Source of the DNA: Kineosporia rhizophila
Lineage (GTDB): Bacteria; Actinomycetota; Actinomycetes; Actinomycetales; Kineosporiaceae
NCBI RefSeq assembly: GCF_021277265.1
Contig: NZ_JAJSOH010000002.1
Coordinates: forward strand, 62,001 to 126,000
DNA length: 64,000 nt
Reading direction: 5' to 3'
Under the pieces are notes generated by a model. It saw only the letters and a program-made list of their open reading frames with translations, was not told the origin of the DNA and did not search any database. This document shows, piece after piece, positions 32,953 through 43,700 of the stretch (its first letter is position 1; every line of letters starts with the position of its first letter). Position numbers and translations under genes: made by a program.

Positions 32953-33651
32953 TCAGACCCCCACTCGTCGGGCGACCAGGTAGGCGCCCCCGCCGAACAC
33001 AGCCACCGCGATCAGCGGGTAACCGGCCATCACGGCCACCGTAGGCTGTCCGGCCCACCAGGTGAAGAACGAACCCCAGGCTCCGGCGTAGATCATGGCG
33101 ACGGTGAACAGGCCACCGACCAGCGCCACGAGGACACCCGAGGCGTAGACCCCGGTCAACCCCCACCGGTTGTTGATCGCGCCGTACAGCGCCCCCAGCG
33201 CCATGAACGCCAGCATCGGCACCGCGTACGAGGGCACCGCGACCAGCGGATTGCTGCTGAACAGCCCGGCCGGCCCGAAGAACTCCAGCTCCAGGCCCCA
33301 GCCGCCGGTGGCCTTCTCGATGCCCAGCAGGGCGTAGAGCGCCAGCGCCGAGCCGACCGCCATCAGCAGGGCGAACAGGGCGGTGCCGAGCAGGTAGCCC
33401 CGGCGGGTCAGGCCCAGCCCCAGAGCGAAGTCGAAGTTGCGGTTCAGCATCTGCACGGCGGCCACCGCCGCACAGATGTAGATCGACAGCAGGCCCCCGG
33501 TGAAGGCGGCCGACTCCGACGGGTTGCCCAGCTGGATCGACCAGAAGAGCAGCAGGTTGATCACCAGGGCACTGGCCAGCACGCTCCAGGGCACGAGCAC
33601 GTTCTGGTAGCCGAGCAGATGCAGCCGGGCCGCACCGACGACGCGGTTCAT
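32953..33651 (-). CDS. ABC transporter membrane subunit, first of a pair
   Basis: 232 aa. The ATG overlaps the stop of the ATPase gene (ATGA). Six membrane helices are seen (WSVLASALVINLLLFWS, GGLLSIYICAAVAAVQML, YLLGTALFALLMAVGSALALYALLG, VPMLAFMALGALYGAI, YASGVLVALVGGLFTVAMIY and the last). It is a duplicate of the downstream subunit, so the transporter may be an ATPase with a heterodimeric membrane part. Confidence 0.86.
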   Translation of the reverse strand: MNRVVGAARLHLLGYQNVLVPWSVLASALVINLLLFWSIQLGNPSESAAFTGGLLSIYICAAVAAVQMLNRNFDFALGLGLTRRGYLLGTALFALLMAVGSALALYALLGIEKATGGWGLELEFFGPAGLFSSNPLVAVPSYAVPMLAFMALGALYGAINNRWGLTGVYASGVLVALVGGLFTVAMIYAGAWGSFFTWWAGQPTVAVMAGYPLIAVAVFGGGAYLVARRVGV

Positions 33652-34574
33652 CGCTTGCCCTCCGTCTTCTCCGGGTTGACCTGGAGCGTGCTCTGCACCA
33701 CGAGCTGCTGCAGGGAAACGGGTTTCACGTCCAGGCCGAGGGCCCGGGCGTGCTGCGGGTCGTCCGGGTCGCCGAGCACGGTGACCCGGCTCTGGCCGAG
33801 CATCTGCTCCTCGTGGATCCGGGTCATGGCGTAGCTGAACTTGTCCACCAGCTCGGTCGGGCCGCTGACGCTGATCGCCCGGCCGCGCAGCAGCTCGGCC
33901 TCCTCGTCGATCACCAGCCGGCCCCGGTCGATCACCAGGACGTGCTCGATCAGCTCGCTCACCTCGTCGATCAGGTGCGTGGAAAGCATGATCGTGCGGG
34001 GGTTCTCGGCGTAGTCGGCGAGCAGCCGGTCGTAGAACAGCTGCCTCGAGGTGGCGTCCAGGCCGAGGTAGGGCTCGTCGAAGATGGTGATCGGGGCCCG
34101 GGCGGCCAGGCCGACCACGATCCCGACGGCCGAGCGCATACCCCGCGAAAGCTTCTTCACGTGGCGCTTCTTCGGCAGATTGAACACCTCGAGCAGCTCG
34201 TCGGCGTAGTCCTGGTCCCACCGGGGGTAGAGCAGGCGGGCCGCCGTCAGGACGTCCCGGACCCGGAAACCGTCCGGATAAACCTGGTTCTCGGCCGCGA
34301 AGCAGATCTGCTGGGTGATCGCGTCGTTCTCGAACGGCTCGGCGCCGCGCACCATCACTTGCCCCGAGGTGGGCAGCGCCTGCCCCGAGATCATCCGCAT
34401 GATCGTGCTCTTGCCGGCCCCGTTGCGGCCGAGCAGACCGTAGATCGTGTTGGCCCGCAGCGTGAAACTCACGTCGTCGACCGCGGTGAAGTCGCCGAAC
34501 CGCTTGCTCACCCCGCTCAGTGCGGCCACCTCGACGGCGGCCGGCACGGACGTCCGGTTCTCCAGGGCGTTCAT
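33648..34574 (-). CDS. ABC transporter ATP-binding protein (YtrB/YhcH type)
   Basis: 308 aa. ATG at 34574 with AGGAGGGG upstream; it overlaps the regulator stop (ATGA). Walker A is GRNGAGKST (49-57), the signature is LSRGMRSAVG (142-151, a Ser-Arg variant of LSGGQ), Walker B is ITIFDEP (162-168), and the H loop is STHLIDE. A C-terminal extension of ~90 residues (after SELIEH) contains VVQSTLQVNPEKTEGK. It energises the two following membrane subunits. Confidence 0.93.
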   Translation of the reverse strand: MNALENRTSVPAAVEVAALSGVSKRFGDFTAVDDVSFTLRANTIYGLLGRNGAGKSTIMRMISGQALPTSGQVMVRGAEPFENDAITQQICFAAENQVYPDGFRVRDVLTAARLLYPRWDQDYADELLEVFNLPKKRHVKKLSRGMRSAVGIVVGLAARAPITIFDEPYLGLDATSRQLFYDRLLADYAENPRTIMLSTHLIDEVSELIEHVLVIDRGRLVIDEEAELLRGRAISVSGPTELVDKFSYAMTRIHEEQMLGQSRVTVLGDPDDPQHARALGLDVKPVSLQQLVVQSTLQVNPEKTEGKR

Positions 34575-34972
34575 CGCTTCCCCTCCTGAGTGATGACCGC
34601 CTCGTCCGATCCGGCGGCTCCCTGACCCCATTTGTCGATCATGTTCTTCAGCTCGTCGGCGTCGAGGCCGAGCTTGCGGGCCTCGACCACCAGCGGAACC
34701 ACGAACTGCTCGGCGAACGCGTTGCGCCGCCGCTCCTTCAGCTGCCCCCGGGCGCCGTCCGAGACGAACATCCCGATCCCGCGGCGCTTGTGCAGAACTC
34801 CGTCGGCTACCAACTGATTCACACCCTTCGCGGCCGTGGCCGGGTTGATCCGGTGGAAGGCGGCCAGTTCGGTGGTCGACGGGGCCTGCGCCCCCTCGGC
34901 GAGCGAGCCGTCGATGATCGCGTTCTCCAGCTGCTCGGCGATCTGCAGGAAGATCGGGCGTCCCTCATCCAT
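34571..34972 (-). CDS. YtrA-subfamily GntR transcriptional repressor
   Basis: 133 aa from the ATG at 34972; an ATG at 34999 lies inside the operator palindrome and is less likely. The winged helix is PIFLQIAEQLENAIIDGSLAEGAQAPSTTELAAFHRINPATAAKGVNQLV, and the short C-terminal dimerisation helix part is typical of YtrA members. It heads the ABC operon and presumably represses it until a signal binds. Confidence 0.92.
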   Translation of the reverse strand: MDEGRPIFLQIAEQLENAIIDGSLAEGAQAPSTTELAAFHRINPATAAKGVNQLVADGVLHKRRGIGMFVSDGARGQLKERRRNAFAEQFVVPLVVEARKLGLDADELKNMIDKWGQGAAGSDEAVITQEGKR

Positions 34973-34992
34973 CGGGGGTTCGCCACCTCGCT

Positions 34993-35042
34993 GGTTCATT
35001 ACTCATGTAACTAACCATGCAACCTGGTCGGCCCGGTGTCAA
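34993..35042 (-). promoter_or_regulatory. Promoter and operator of the YtrA-ABC operon
   Basis: On the minus strand a consensus -35 TTGACA lies at 35042-35037. Downstream is the palindrome GGTTAGTTAC-N4-GTAATGAACC (35016-34993), 8 of 10 bases symmetric, which covers the probable -10/RNA start. A YtrA dimer bound here would block transcription of its own operon. Confidence 0.65.
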
Positions 35043-35186
35043 CGCACAGTTGGCCGACCCGGGCCGCAGGCAGCACGAAGGCGCAGGTCAGAGGCCTGCA
35101 ACAAAAGATCAGAATTGATGGACGCCGGTGCTGGGCGACCGTCGGAGGTTCACTACCCGAGTGGGGAACCCAGGGCAGTGACGGGC

Positions 35187-35702
35187 CTACGGCTCGGCCG
35201 GGAACTCCTCGTCGGCCACCAGGGCCACCTTGCGCAGCAGGCGGTTGAGCGAGGCCAGCTCCTTGGGCGAGAGCGCACCGAAGAGCCGGCGCTCGGCCTG
35301 GCCACGCAGATCCATCGCCCGACGCCAGACGTCGACCCCGCGCGAGGTGGCCTCGACGGTGACGCTGCGCCGGTCGGTGCGGCTGGGGGTGCGCTTGATG
35401 AGGCCGGCCTTCTCCAGCGCGTCGAGCCGGCCGGTCATCCCGGCCGGCGACACGTCGGCGGCCAGGGCCAGCTCCCGGGGCGAGGCGGTGCCCGGGGTGT
35501 CGCGGATCATCAGGGCGTGCAGCGTCTCGTACTCGTAGACCTGCAGACCGACCTCGGCCGCAGCCCGGCGGGTGCTCTCCTTGGCGTGCCGCTTGATCCG
35601 CGAGATGCGCACGGTGGCCAGCTCGACCGCGTCGTCGAAGTCGATGTCGATCCAGTGGTCCCGCCAGCGGGCCACGTGCCGCTCGGCGAAGTCCTCAGCC
35701 AT
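35187..35702 (-). CDS. MarR-family transcriptional regulator
   Basis: 171 aa from the ATG at 35702. The winged helix is SPRELALAADVSPAGMTGRLDALEKAGLIKRTPSRTDRRSVTVEATSRG, with the basic wing, and flanking helices form the dimer domain. It is divergent from the MFS gene, and a long inverted repeat overlaps the MFS promoter. The obvious model is repression of the exporter, relieved by a small aromatic ligand. Confidence 0.92.
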   Translation of the reverse strand: MAEDFAERHVARWRDHWIDIDFDDAVELATVRISRIKRHAKESTRRAAAEVGLQVYEYETLHALMIRDTPGTASPRELALAADVSPAGMTGRLDALEKAGLIKRTPSRTDRRSVTVEATSRGVDVWRRAMDLRGQAERRLFGALSPKELASLNRLLRKVALVADEEFPAEP

Positions 35703-35740
35703 TCCCCGAGGCTACCTTTCCGGTGATCGGCGGGGCGAGA

Positions 35741-35776
35741 AGTTCGTTGACGAATATTTCGCTGGCGAACTAAATT
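35741..35776 (+). promoter_or_regulatory. MarR operator covering the MFS promoter
   Basis: AGTTCG-N4-CGAA (35741-35754) and its mirror TTCG-N4-CGAACT (35758-35771) form a 31-bp dyad. A -35 TTGACG (35747-35752) and -10 TAAATT (35771-35776) with an 18-bp spacer lie inside it. RNA would start near 35783, ~30 nt before the MFS ATG. Confidence 0.7.
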
Positions 35777-35813
35777 GCTGGCGGTGGGTGGCCGGGCAGA
35801 CGGGGGAGACAGG

Positions 35814-37166
35814 ATGGAGAGCAACATGAGCAGGGGCGCATCCGGCGACATGGACGAGACGGCCGGAATTCGTGACGCGGCGGGAGCTGACGGGCCGGCC
35901 GCAGATCTTGGGAGCGGTGGGTCAGTGCCCGGGCCTCCCGCTTCTGCGGTCCTCGACGCCCGGGCCTGGGAGTCGCCGGCCTTCCGCTGGTTGCTGGCCG
36001 GGCGCACGGTGGTCAGCCTGGGATCGGCCATCGCCCCGGTCGCGCTCGCCCTGGCGGTGCTGCACCTGGGCGGGTCGGCCACCGAGCTCGGACTCGTGGT
36101 GGCCGCCTACGCCCTGGTCGAGGTGCTCACCACGCTGCTGGCCGGGGTGATCGGCGACCGGTTCTCGCGCACCCTGCTCATGCGTGGTTCGGCCGCGCTG
36201 TCGTGCGTGGCTCAGACCTTCGTGGCGGTGGCTCTGCTGGCCGACTGGGCCACCGTGCCGCTGCTGGCGGTGATGGGCGGGGTGAACGGGGCGCTGGCCG
36301 CGCTGGCCGGACCGAGTTCTCGGGCGGTGGTCGCGCAGACCGTGCCCGAAGCCGCCCTGCCCAACGCCATCTCGGCACTGCGGTTGTCCCAGAACACCGC
36401 CATGGTGCTGGGTTTCAGCCTGGCCGGGGTGCTGGTCGGGTTCTTCGGGGCGGGCTGGGCGATCGCCGTGGACGCGGCCACGTTCGCCCTGGCCGGGCTC
36501 TGCTACACGGCGATGAAGGTGGCTCCCCTGGCCGCGGCCGAGTCCCAGAGCCTGCTGGACGACCTGGGCGCCGGCGCACGAGAGGTGTTCCGGCACACCT
36601 GGTTGTGGCTGCTGATCTCCCAGGCCCTGATCTACCACCTGGTCTACGGCGGGGTGCAGGGCGTGGTCGGGCCGATCGTGATCACCCGCGACTTCGGCGA
36701 GGAGGCCTGGGGTCTGGCCCTGGCTGCACTGATGGTGGGGTTCATGGCCGGCGGGGTGATCAGCCTGCGCTACCGGCCCACCCGGCTGCTGTTCGCGGGC
36801 ACCACGATGCTCGCCCTCACCGCCTGCTTCCCGCTGGCCATGGCCCTGGACGTGCCGCTGCCGGTGATCCTGCTGGGCGCCTTCGTGCACGGTCTGGGCC
36901 TGGAGATCTTCAGCGTGAACTGGGACCTGGCCATCCAGGAGCAGATCCCGCCGGACAAGCTGGCCCGGGTGTTCGCCTTCGACCAGGTCGGCTCGTACGT
37001 GATGCGCCCTCTGGGCCTGGCCGTGGTCGGTCCGGTCGTCCAGGCCACCGGCGAGCGCACCTGGCTGCTGGTCGCGGCGGGTGTGATGGCGGGATCAACG
37101 GCTCTGGCGCTGATCCCGCCATCGGTGCGCAACCTGCGCAGGCGTCAGGCTGATCAGGTCGGGTAG
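35814..37166 (+). CDS. MFS efflux transporter
   Basis: 450 aa from the ATG at 35814, behind GGGGGAGACAGG. After a ~40-residue hydrophilic start, twelve helices follow (WLLAGRTVVSLGSAIAPVALALAVL, GLVVAAYALVEVLTTLLAGVIGDRFSRTLLM, and so on). The motif-A-like GVIGDRFSRTLL is in the first half. The family resembles the MFS_3/EntS drug and siderophore exporters. Control by the divergent MarR fits drug or aromatic export. Its 3' end overlaps cobIJ by 13 nt on the other strand. Confidence 0.9.
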   Translation: MESNMSRGASGDMDETAGIRDAAGADGPAADLGSGGSVPGPPASAVLDARAWESPAFRWLLAGRTVVSLGSAIAPVALALAVLHLGGSATELGLVVAAYALVEVLTTLLAGVIGDRFSRTLLMRGSAALSCVAQTFVAVALLADWATVPLLAVMGGVNGALAALAGPSSRAVVAQTVPEAALPNAISALRLSQNTAMVLGFSLAGVLVGFFGAGWAIAVDAATFALAGLCYTAMKVAPLAAAESQSLLDDLGAGAREVFRHTWLWLLISQALIYHLVYGGVQGVVGPIVITRDFGEEAWGLALAALMVGFMAGGVISLRYRPTRLLFAGTTMLALTACFPLAMALDVPLPVILLGAFVHGLGLEIFSVNWDLAIQEQIPPDKLARVFAFDQVGSYVMRPLGLAVVGPVVQATGERTWLLVAAGVMAGSTALALIPPSVRNLRRRQADQVG

Positions 37167-38662
37167 CGGCGGGGCGTCAAGACCACCGGGGACCCGTCGG
37201 GGCGGGTGCTGATCCGGGTCTGCGACGAGCCGATGATCAGCAGCGTGCGCATGTCGACGACCTGCGGGTCGAGCTCGCCCAGCGTCACCACGCCGACCTT
37301 CTCCTGGTCGGAGCCGACCGCCCGGCCGATCACCACCGGGGTGGCCGGGTCGCGGTGGCGCAGCACCACGTCGCGGGCCCGGGCGACCTGCTCGCGGCGC
37401 TCCTTGGAGGCCGGGTTGTAGATCGCGATCACCAGGTCGGCGGCGGCCACGGCGTCGAGCCGCTGCTCCACCACCGCCCACGGCTTGAGCCGGTCGGACA
37501 GCGAGATCGTGCAGAAGTCGTGCCCCAGCGGGGCTCCGGCCCGGGCCGCGACCGCCTGGGCGGCACTGACTCCGGGCAGGATGCGCACCGGAACGCCCTT
37601 GTAGGCCGGCTCGTCGGCGACCTCCAGCACGGCCGAGGCCATGGCGAAGACGCCCGGGTCGCCCGAGCTGACCACCACCACGCGACGCCCGCGCAGGGCC
37701 AGGTCGAGAGCGAAGGCAGCGCGCTCGGACTCGACCTTGTTGTCGGAGGAGTGGCGCTCCTGGCGGGGATTGACCGGCACCCGGTCGAGATAGGTGATGT
37801 AGCCGACCAGATCGTCGGCCTCGGCCAGGGCCTGCTGCACCTCGGGAGTGGTCCAGTCGCGGGGGCCGGGGCCCAGACCGACCACGACCACCTCTCCCCC
37901 GTGCGAGCCGTCCGCAGTGGCCTCGACCACCGCGGCCTTGCCCTCGTTCAGCGGCCCGGGCATGAGCGCGATCGACATGTACGGCACGGCCTGCGGATCC
38001 ACGTCGGCCAGGGCCGAGGTGCGCTGGCGCGGGCTGCTGGCCCGCTCCACGTACCAAGCCCGGTCCAGCTTGCCCGCCGTCTCGAAACCGTCACGCACGC
38101 CTTCGAAGGTGCGGCCCAGCTTCATCACCACCGCGGCATCGGTGGTGGCGAGGCGCTGGGCCAGCTCGGCGGGAGGCAGGGTTCCGGGCAGCACGGTGAG
38201 CACCTCGTCGCGCTCCACCAGAGGACGGCCCAGCGCCGCCGCCGCAGCGCTGAAAGACGTGATGCCGGGCACCACTTCGGTCGGGTACCGGTGGGCCAGC
38301 CGCTTGTGCATGTGCATGTAGGAGCCGTAGAAGAACGGGTCGCCCTCGGCCAGCACCACCACGTTCAGGCCGGCCTCCAGGTGGGCGGCCAGACGCTCGG
38401 CGGCGGTGGTGTAGAAGGCGTTCATCGCGCCCTGGTAACCGCCCGGGTGGTCGACGGTCTCGGTGGTGACCGGGTAGACCAGCTGTTCCTCGATCTGACC
38501 GGAGCGCAGGTAGGGCTCGGCGATCGAGCGGGCGATGCTGCGACCGTGCCGGGCGCTGTGATAGGCGATCACGTCGGCGCTGCCGATCAGCCGGACCGCC
38601 TTGACGCTGACCAGTTCCGGGTCGCCCGGGCCGAGCCCGACGCCGTAGAGAGTGCCGCTCAT
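37154..38662 (-). CDS. cobIJ: Bifunctional precorrin-2 C20- / precorrin-3B C17-methyltransferase
   Basis: 502 aa: two SAM-dependent tetrapyrrole methylases in one chain. The first half (1-~245) is CobI-like: [59 protein letters not shown]. The second (~250-502) is CobJ-like: [71 protein letters not shown]. They add methyls at C20 and, with ring contraction, C17. The CobIJ fusion is common in actinomycetes. The ATG overlaps the cobH stop (ATGA). Last gene of the cobGHIJ unit. Confidence 0.95.
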   Translation of the reverse strand: MSGTLYGVGLGPGDPELVSVKAVRLIGSADVIAYHSARHGRSIARSIAEPYLRSGQIEEQLVYPVTTETVDHPGGYQGAMNAFYTTAAERLAAHLEAGLNVVVLAEGDPFFYGSYMHMHKRLAHRYPTEVVPGITSFSAAAAALGRPLVERDEVLTVLPGTLPPAELAQRLATTDAAVVMKLGRTFEGVRDGFETAGKLDRAWYVERASSPRQRTSALADVDPQAVPYMSIALMPGPLNEGKAAVVEATADGSHGGEVVVVGLGPGPRDWTTPEVQQALAEADDLVGYITYLDRVPVNPRQERHSSDNKVESERAAFALDLALRGRRVVVVSSGDPGVFAMASAVLEVADEPAYKGVPVRILPGVSAAQAVAARAGAPLGHDFCTISLSDRLKPWAVVEQRLDAVAAADLVIAIYNPASKERREQVARARDVVLRHRDPATPVVIGRAVGSDQEKVGVVTLGELDPQVVDMRTLLIIGSSQTRISTRPDGSPVVLTPRRYPT

Positions 38663-39312
38663 TCCTTCTCGCTCGCAATCGCGTTGACGGCTCCGACGGT
38701 CATCGCACTACCGCCGCGCCGGCCGTGCACCACCAGGTACTCCAGCCCCAGCGGGTTCTGGCTGAGGGCCAGCTTGGACTCGGCCGCGCCGATGAAACCG
38801 ACCGGGATGCCGAGGATCGCGGCCGGGCGGGGAGCGCCGTCGCGGATCAGCTCGAGCAGGCGGAACAGCGCGGTCGGGGCGTTGCCGATGGCCACCACAC
38901 CGCCCTCCAGCCGGTCCATCCACAGATCGATGGCGGCGGCGCTGCGGGTGGTCTCCAGCTTGGCCGCCAGTTCGGGCACGCCGGGTTCGTTGAGTGTGCA
39001 GACGATCTCGTTGTCCCGGGGCAGGCGGGCCCGGGTGATGCCGCTGGCCACCATCTGCGCGTCGCACAGCACCGGGGCGCCGTCGAGCAGGGCCTGCCGC
39101 GCGGCCTTGACCGCGTTCGGGCTGTAGGCGAAATCGGTGGCCAGGTCGGTCATCCCGCAGGAGTGGATCATCCGGACCAGGACCCGGGCCGCGTCGGCCG
39201 GCATCCCGGCCAGGTCGGCAGCGGTCTCGGACCGGATGGTCGAGAACGACTCCCGGTAGATCTCCACGCCGTTCGCCTCGTACGGACCGGGCCAGGGGGT
39301 GGTGTCAGTCAT
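38659..39312 (-). CDS. cobH: Precorrin-8X methylmutase
   Basis: 217 aa. It moves the C11 methyl group to C12, turning precorrin-8X into hydrogenobyrinic acid. The catalytic His50 is in [13 protein letters not shown], and the family motifs [29 protein letters not shown] and [14 protein letters not shown] are complete. The ATG overlaps the cobG stop and the gene's own stop overlaps the cobIJ start (both ATGA), which argues for stoichiometric synthesis. Confidence 0.96.
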   Translation of the reverse strand: MTDTTPWPGPYEANGVEIYRESFSTIRSETAADLAGMPADAARVLVRMIHSCGMTDLATDFAYSPNAVKAARQALLDGAPVLCDAQMVASGITRARLPRDNEIVCTLNEPGVPELAAKLETTRSAAAIDLWMDRLEGGVVAIGNAPTALFRLLELIRDGAPRPAAILGIPVGFIGAAESKLALSQNPLGLEYLVVHGRRGGSAMTVGAVNAIASEKE

Positions 39313-40670
39313 TGCCGGGGCTCGTCTTTCAGTCCAATACTTGAGGACGCCGCTGCGTTGCGGTCGCTTTCGGGAAGTTCACCGTTCACCCGGTAGCCGC
39401 CTTCGGCCGCGAGCAGGGCGACGGCCGCGTGGGGGGTGCCGCAGCCCCGGTCGCACCCGGCCCAGTGCACCGCGGGCCCGTCCGGTGCGGAGATCGCGGC
39501 GAAGGCCCGGGCGTCGGCCTGCACATCGGTCCGCGACTTGGCGCAGCCCGGCTGCCCGGCGCACGCGGTGATCCGGGCCCAGGGCGATTCGGGTTCGACC
39601 ACCAGCCCGACCGCGGCCAGGAGTTCCTGGGCGGCCAGGGCGGCGGGAAGTTCGAGATCACGGACGACCACGCGGCGCCAGGGGGTGATGCGCAGGGGGG
39701 TGCTGCCGGGAGACCCGGCAACCATGAAGCCGTCCGGCTCAGCGCCGGGGAAGTCTGTGCCGTCGAGTAGGGCATCGGACGAGGGGTACCCGTCCAGGAG
39801 TTCCTCTTCGGCCAGACCTTCGTCGGTAGCCATCTCACAGCAGGCGGCGAGGGCGTCCATCTGTTCGCCGTCGAGAATGCCGAGCGGAACCACGGCGCAG
39901 ACCGCGAACCGGCCGTCGCGCTGCTCGGTCAACCCGGGGGTGACGACAGAGGCTGCGGGTCGCCCGGTGCCTAGGTCGCCGGCTTCGGGATGGCCGGCGG
40001 TCAGCAGAGCCGTGACGACGGCGGCCGCACCACCGGGCAGTTCGTCGACCCGCCAGGCCTTACTCTCCTGGCGCGCCCGCTCGGCCAGGAAGGCCGTGAC
40101 GGCGACCAGCGCAGCCTCCACCACCTGGGCCCGGCCGACCGTTACTCCGGCCGACGCCCCAAGGGGGCACACCTCGAACCGTCCGGGCGCCGCGGCCCGG
40201 ATCAGCACGTCCGGCTCCTCCCCGGCGATGTCGCCGGTGCCGTCGTCCAGGCCGAACAGGAACCGCCCGGGGAGTTCGACCAGATCCGCCCGTGCGCACA
40301 GAGCCGCATCCAACGACGGAACGAGCTCACCGACGTCCTCAATCGACCCGAACCCGCACCCCGCCAAAGGTGAGGCCACGATGTTCCGCACCCGCTCGTG
40401 CGTGGGGTGGGGCAACAGGCCGAGCCCGGCCAGGCGAGCTTCGAGACGGCCTACGCTCGCCGGGTCCACTCCCCTGACCTGCAGGTTTCCTCGCGAGGTG
40501 AGCCCGAGGCGGCCGTCGGCCAACTCTTCCGCAACCGCCCGTAGGCCGCGCAGGGCATCGACCGTCAACGCTCCCCCGGGGGCGCGCAGGCGTGCGAGCG
40601 CTCCGTCTGCGGCCTGATGCGGACGCAGGACTCCCGGACAGGAATCTGCCGCCACTCGCTGCACCGGCAT
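39309..40670 (-). CDS. cobG: Precorrin-3B synthase (oxygen-dependent)
   Basis: 453 aa from the ATG at 40670; in-frame starts up to 40745 are alternatives, but the conserved start ([21 protein letters not shown]) favours this one. It has the sulfite/nitrite reductase-like fold: [32 protein letters not shown] and [12 protein letters not shown] supply the four Cys for a 4Fe-4S/siroheme-type centre. CobG hydroxylates precorrin-3A at C20 and forms the gamma-lactone with O2. Its presence shows that the aerobic route is used. No cobalamin riboswitch is seen in the ~110 bp before it. Confidence 0.93.
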   Translation of the reverse strand: MPVQRVAADSCPGVLRPHQAADGALARLRAPGGALTVDALRGLRAVAEELADGRLGLTSRGNLQVRGVDPASVGRLEARLAGLGLLPHPTHERVRNIVASPLAGCGFGSIEDVGELVPSLDAALCARADLVELPGRFLFGLDDGTGDIAGEEPDVLIRAAAPGRFEVCPLGASAGVTVGRAQVVEAALVAVTAFLAERARQESKAWRVDELPGGAAAVVTALLTAGHPEAGDLGTGRPAASVVTPGLTEQRDGRFAVCAVVPLGILDGEQMDALAACCEMATDEGLAEEELLDGYPSSDALLDGTDFPGAEPDGFMVAGSPGSTPLRITPWRRVVVRDLELPAALAAQELLAAVGLVVEPESPWARITACAGQPGCAKSRTDVQADARAFAAISAPDGPAVHWAGCDRGCGTPHAAVALLAAEGGYRVNGELPESDRNAAASSSIGLKDEPRQ

Positions 40671-40781
40671 CGGCGCCACCCGTCCAACCACGCCTTCGAT
40701 CCTACGTGGCCGCGCCGGATGCCTACCCCCGCCGGTCTTCCTCACCGTGGGGCAAGAGTCCCGAAGAGGACGGAACGGGCG

Positions 40782-43700
40782 CTACGCCCAGCCGCGCTGG
40801 CGAGGGTCGGGTGGCAGCCGGGGGTTGAGCAGATGAGCCACCAACGCCGTCCATCCGGTCTGATGAGTGGCTCCCAGGCCCTCCCCGGTGTCCCCGTCGA
40901 AGAACTCACTGAACGTCGGGTGCTCTGCCCACAGCGGGTCGTCCGAGGCCTCGATCCGGTTCCCGTCTGCCGGACGCTTCCCGTCCACCGGGCGGAACAG
41001 GGCGGTCAGGCCACGGTCGATCATGTCCGCGGCCTCTACGAGAGTGCAGTGGTTCCCCGAACCCGTGGGGATCTCAATGGTGAACGTATCGCCGAAGTGG
41101 CGCCCGTACGTCCTCAATTTGTCGGCCAGCAACACGTTCACCGGGAACCAGATCGGCCCCCGCCAGTTGGAGTTCCCCCCGAACAAACCGGTGCGCGACT
41201 CCCCTGGTTCGTACTCGATGGAGGCGCTGCGGCCATCGATGACCGTGGTGACCCCGGAACGAACCGCCTGGGACATCGAGCGGATGCCGTACGGAGACAG
41301 GAACTGCTCCGTGTCGAACATCCGCTCCAGGATGCGCCGAAGCCGCTCGGGGTCGAGCAGGGAGAGCAGCATCTTGCGGCCTCCCTGCCCCTTGGCGAAC
41401 AGCAGGGGGCCCACCAGTTCCGGCCGCCGGCGCTGCAGCCAGCGCAGGCGGGCGGTGACGTCAGGGCACTCCTCGTTGATCCAGGAGGGCACCTCGGTGG
41501 CCCCCAGGATCGGCAGCAGGCCCACCATCGAGGGCACCCGCATCGGCTGGGCACTACCGTCCTGGCCGACCAGGACGTCGTAGAAGAAGCCGTCCTCCTC
41601 GTGCCAGAGCGAGACCTCGTGCGAGCCGAAGTTGGTCATCGAGCGGGCGATCGACAGGAAGTGCTCGAGGAACTTGGTGGCGGTGTCGTCCCAGGCCTTG
41701 TCGTAGCGGGACAGCTCCAGGGCGATCTTGAACATCTGCTGGCAGTAGAAGGCCATCCAGCTGGTGGCGTCGGACTGCTCGAGCCGGAAACCGGGCGGCA
41801 GCGGGGCGGACCGGTCGAACAGGCCGATGTTGTCCATCCCGAGGAAGCCGCCCTCGAAGATGTTCGACCCGGTGGAGTCCTTGCGGTTGACCCACCAGGA
41901 GAAGTTCAGCAGCAGCTTGGTGAACACCCGGATCAGGAACTCGCGGTCGCGGTAGCCGTCGATCCGGTAGACGTGCCAGGCCGCCCAGGCGTGCACCGGC
42001 GGGTTCACGTCGCTGAACTCCCACTCGTAGGCCGGGAGCTGGCCGTTGGGGTGCATGGCCCATTCCCGGCACATCAGCACCAGCTGTTCCTTGGCGAAGT
42101 CCGGGTCGACGTGGGCCAGCGGGATGGCGTGGAAAGCCGTGTCCCAGGCGGCGAACCAGGGGTACTCCCACTCGTCGGGCATGGAGATGACGTCGGCCAG
42201 GGACACCTGGCGCCAGGTGGTGTTGCGGGCCCCCTTGGCCCGGCGGGACTCCGGCGCCGCGGTCGAACTGCCCGGGTCGCCCTCCAGCCACTGCTCCACG
42301 TCGTAGCGGTAGAGCTGCTTGCCCCAGAGCAGACCGGCGTAGGCCCGGCGGGCCACGTGCTGGTCGGCGGCGCTGATGTCGGGATGGATCACCCGGCTGT
42401 AGAACTCGTCCGCCTCCCGGCGCCGGGCCTTCATCACCGCCTCGAAACCCGGGCCGAACGTGCTGTTCGCCGGCATCTGCCGGCTGAGCCGGAGCTTGAC
42501 GGTGACCGACTGACCCGGGGCGACCGAGTCGAACGAGTACCAGATCGCGGCTTTCGTGCCCTCGTCGAAGGGGTTGATCGCCTGCGTGTCACCGTGCACG
42601 ATCCGCTGGTTGATGCCGTCCTTGGGGTACTGGCTGTTGTTGCGCTCGGCCCCGAACAGCGACACCGCATTGGTCTCGTTGTCGCAGAAGAGCAGCACCG
42701 GAGCACCTTCGGCGGCCAGGTAGTAGGTGCCGAGCGAACCGTGCTGCACCTCCAGCGCCTCCATCCCGCCGACCGCCAGGGTGGGTGGCAGGAGCTGGTT
42801 CAGGTGGCCGCGGCGCGAGTCCCGGCCCCAGGCCCAGGTGTTGCGCAGCCAGATCTGCGGCAGCAGGTCCAGGGGCGCTGCCTCGGGGCCGTGGTTGGTG
42901 GCCCGGACGGTGATGCAGAGATCCTCCGGAGACGCCTTCGCGTAGGTGACCAGGACGTCGAAAAACCGGTTCTCGTCGAAGATCCCGGTGTCGCCGAGCT
43001 CGAACTCGCGCTCGTCCCGGCCCCGGCGGGCGTTCTCCTCGCGCAGCTGGTGGTAGGGGTACTCGCGCTGGGGATAGCGGTAGAGCCACTGCATCCAGCT
43101 GTGGGTGGGAGTGCCGTCGACCGCCCACCAGTACTCCTTGGCGTCCTCACCATGGTTGCCCTGGCCGTTGGTCAGGCCGTAGAGACGCTCCTTGAGGATC
43201 GGGTCCTTCCGGTTCCAGAGGGCGACGCCGAAGTTGAGAAAGCCGAACCGGTCGCAGATGCCGCCCAGCCCGTCCTCACCCCAGCGGTAGGCGCGGGCGT
43301 GCGAGTGCTCGAACGGGAACGCCGACCAGGCATCGCCGTCGGCCGTGTAGTCCTCGCGCACGGTGCCCCACTGGCGGCCCGCCAGGTAGGGGCCCCACTG
43401 CCGCCAAGGACTGCCCGGCCCGGGCGACTCGGCCAGGCGGGCGTGCTCGGCGGTCGGCTCGGCGGGCAGACCCCACGAGACCCCGCCGTCGCCCCAGGCC
43501 TTCTCGTCGGAACCGTCCGCATCGGACGAACTGCCGTCGGACGGGGACTTCTCGGACCGGTCGGACTTGGACGCCGAAATCTCCTGCGGCCGGGGCGACT
43601 CGTCGGCCGCGGTCCGGGGGGCCGGGACCAGGGCGTCCTTGACCGGGGTCTTTCCGTCCGCATTCACTGGGCCCGTCTTCGCTGCTGCCGCGCTCACTTT

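Noticed and set aside
40671..40781. Looked for a cobalamin riboswitch before cobG
   Set aside because: The gap is only ~110 bp and has neither the GCCACTG core nor the distal elements.
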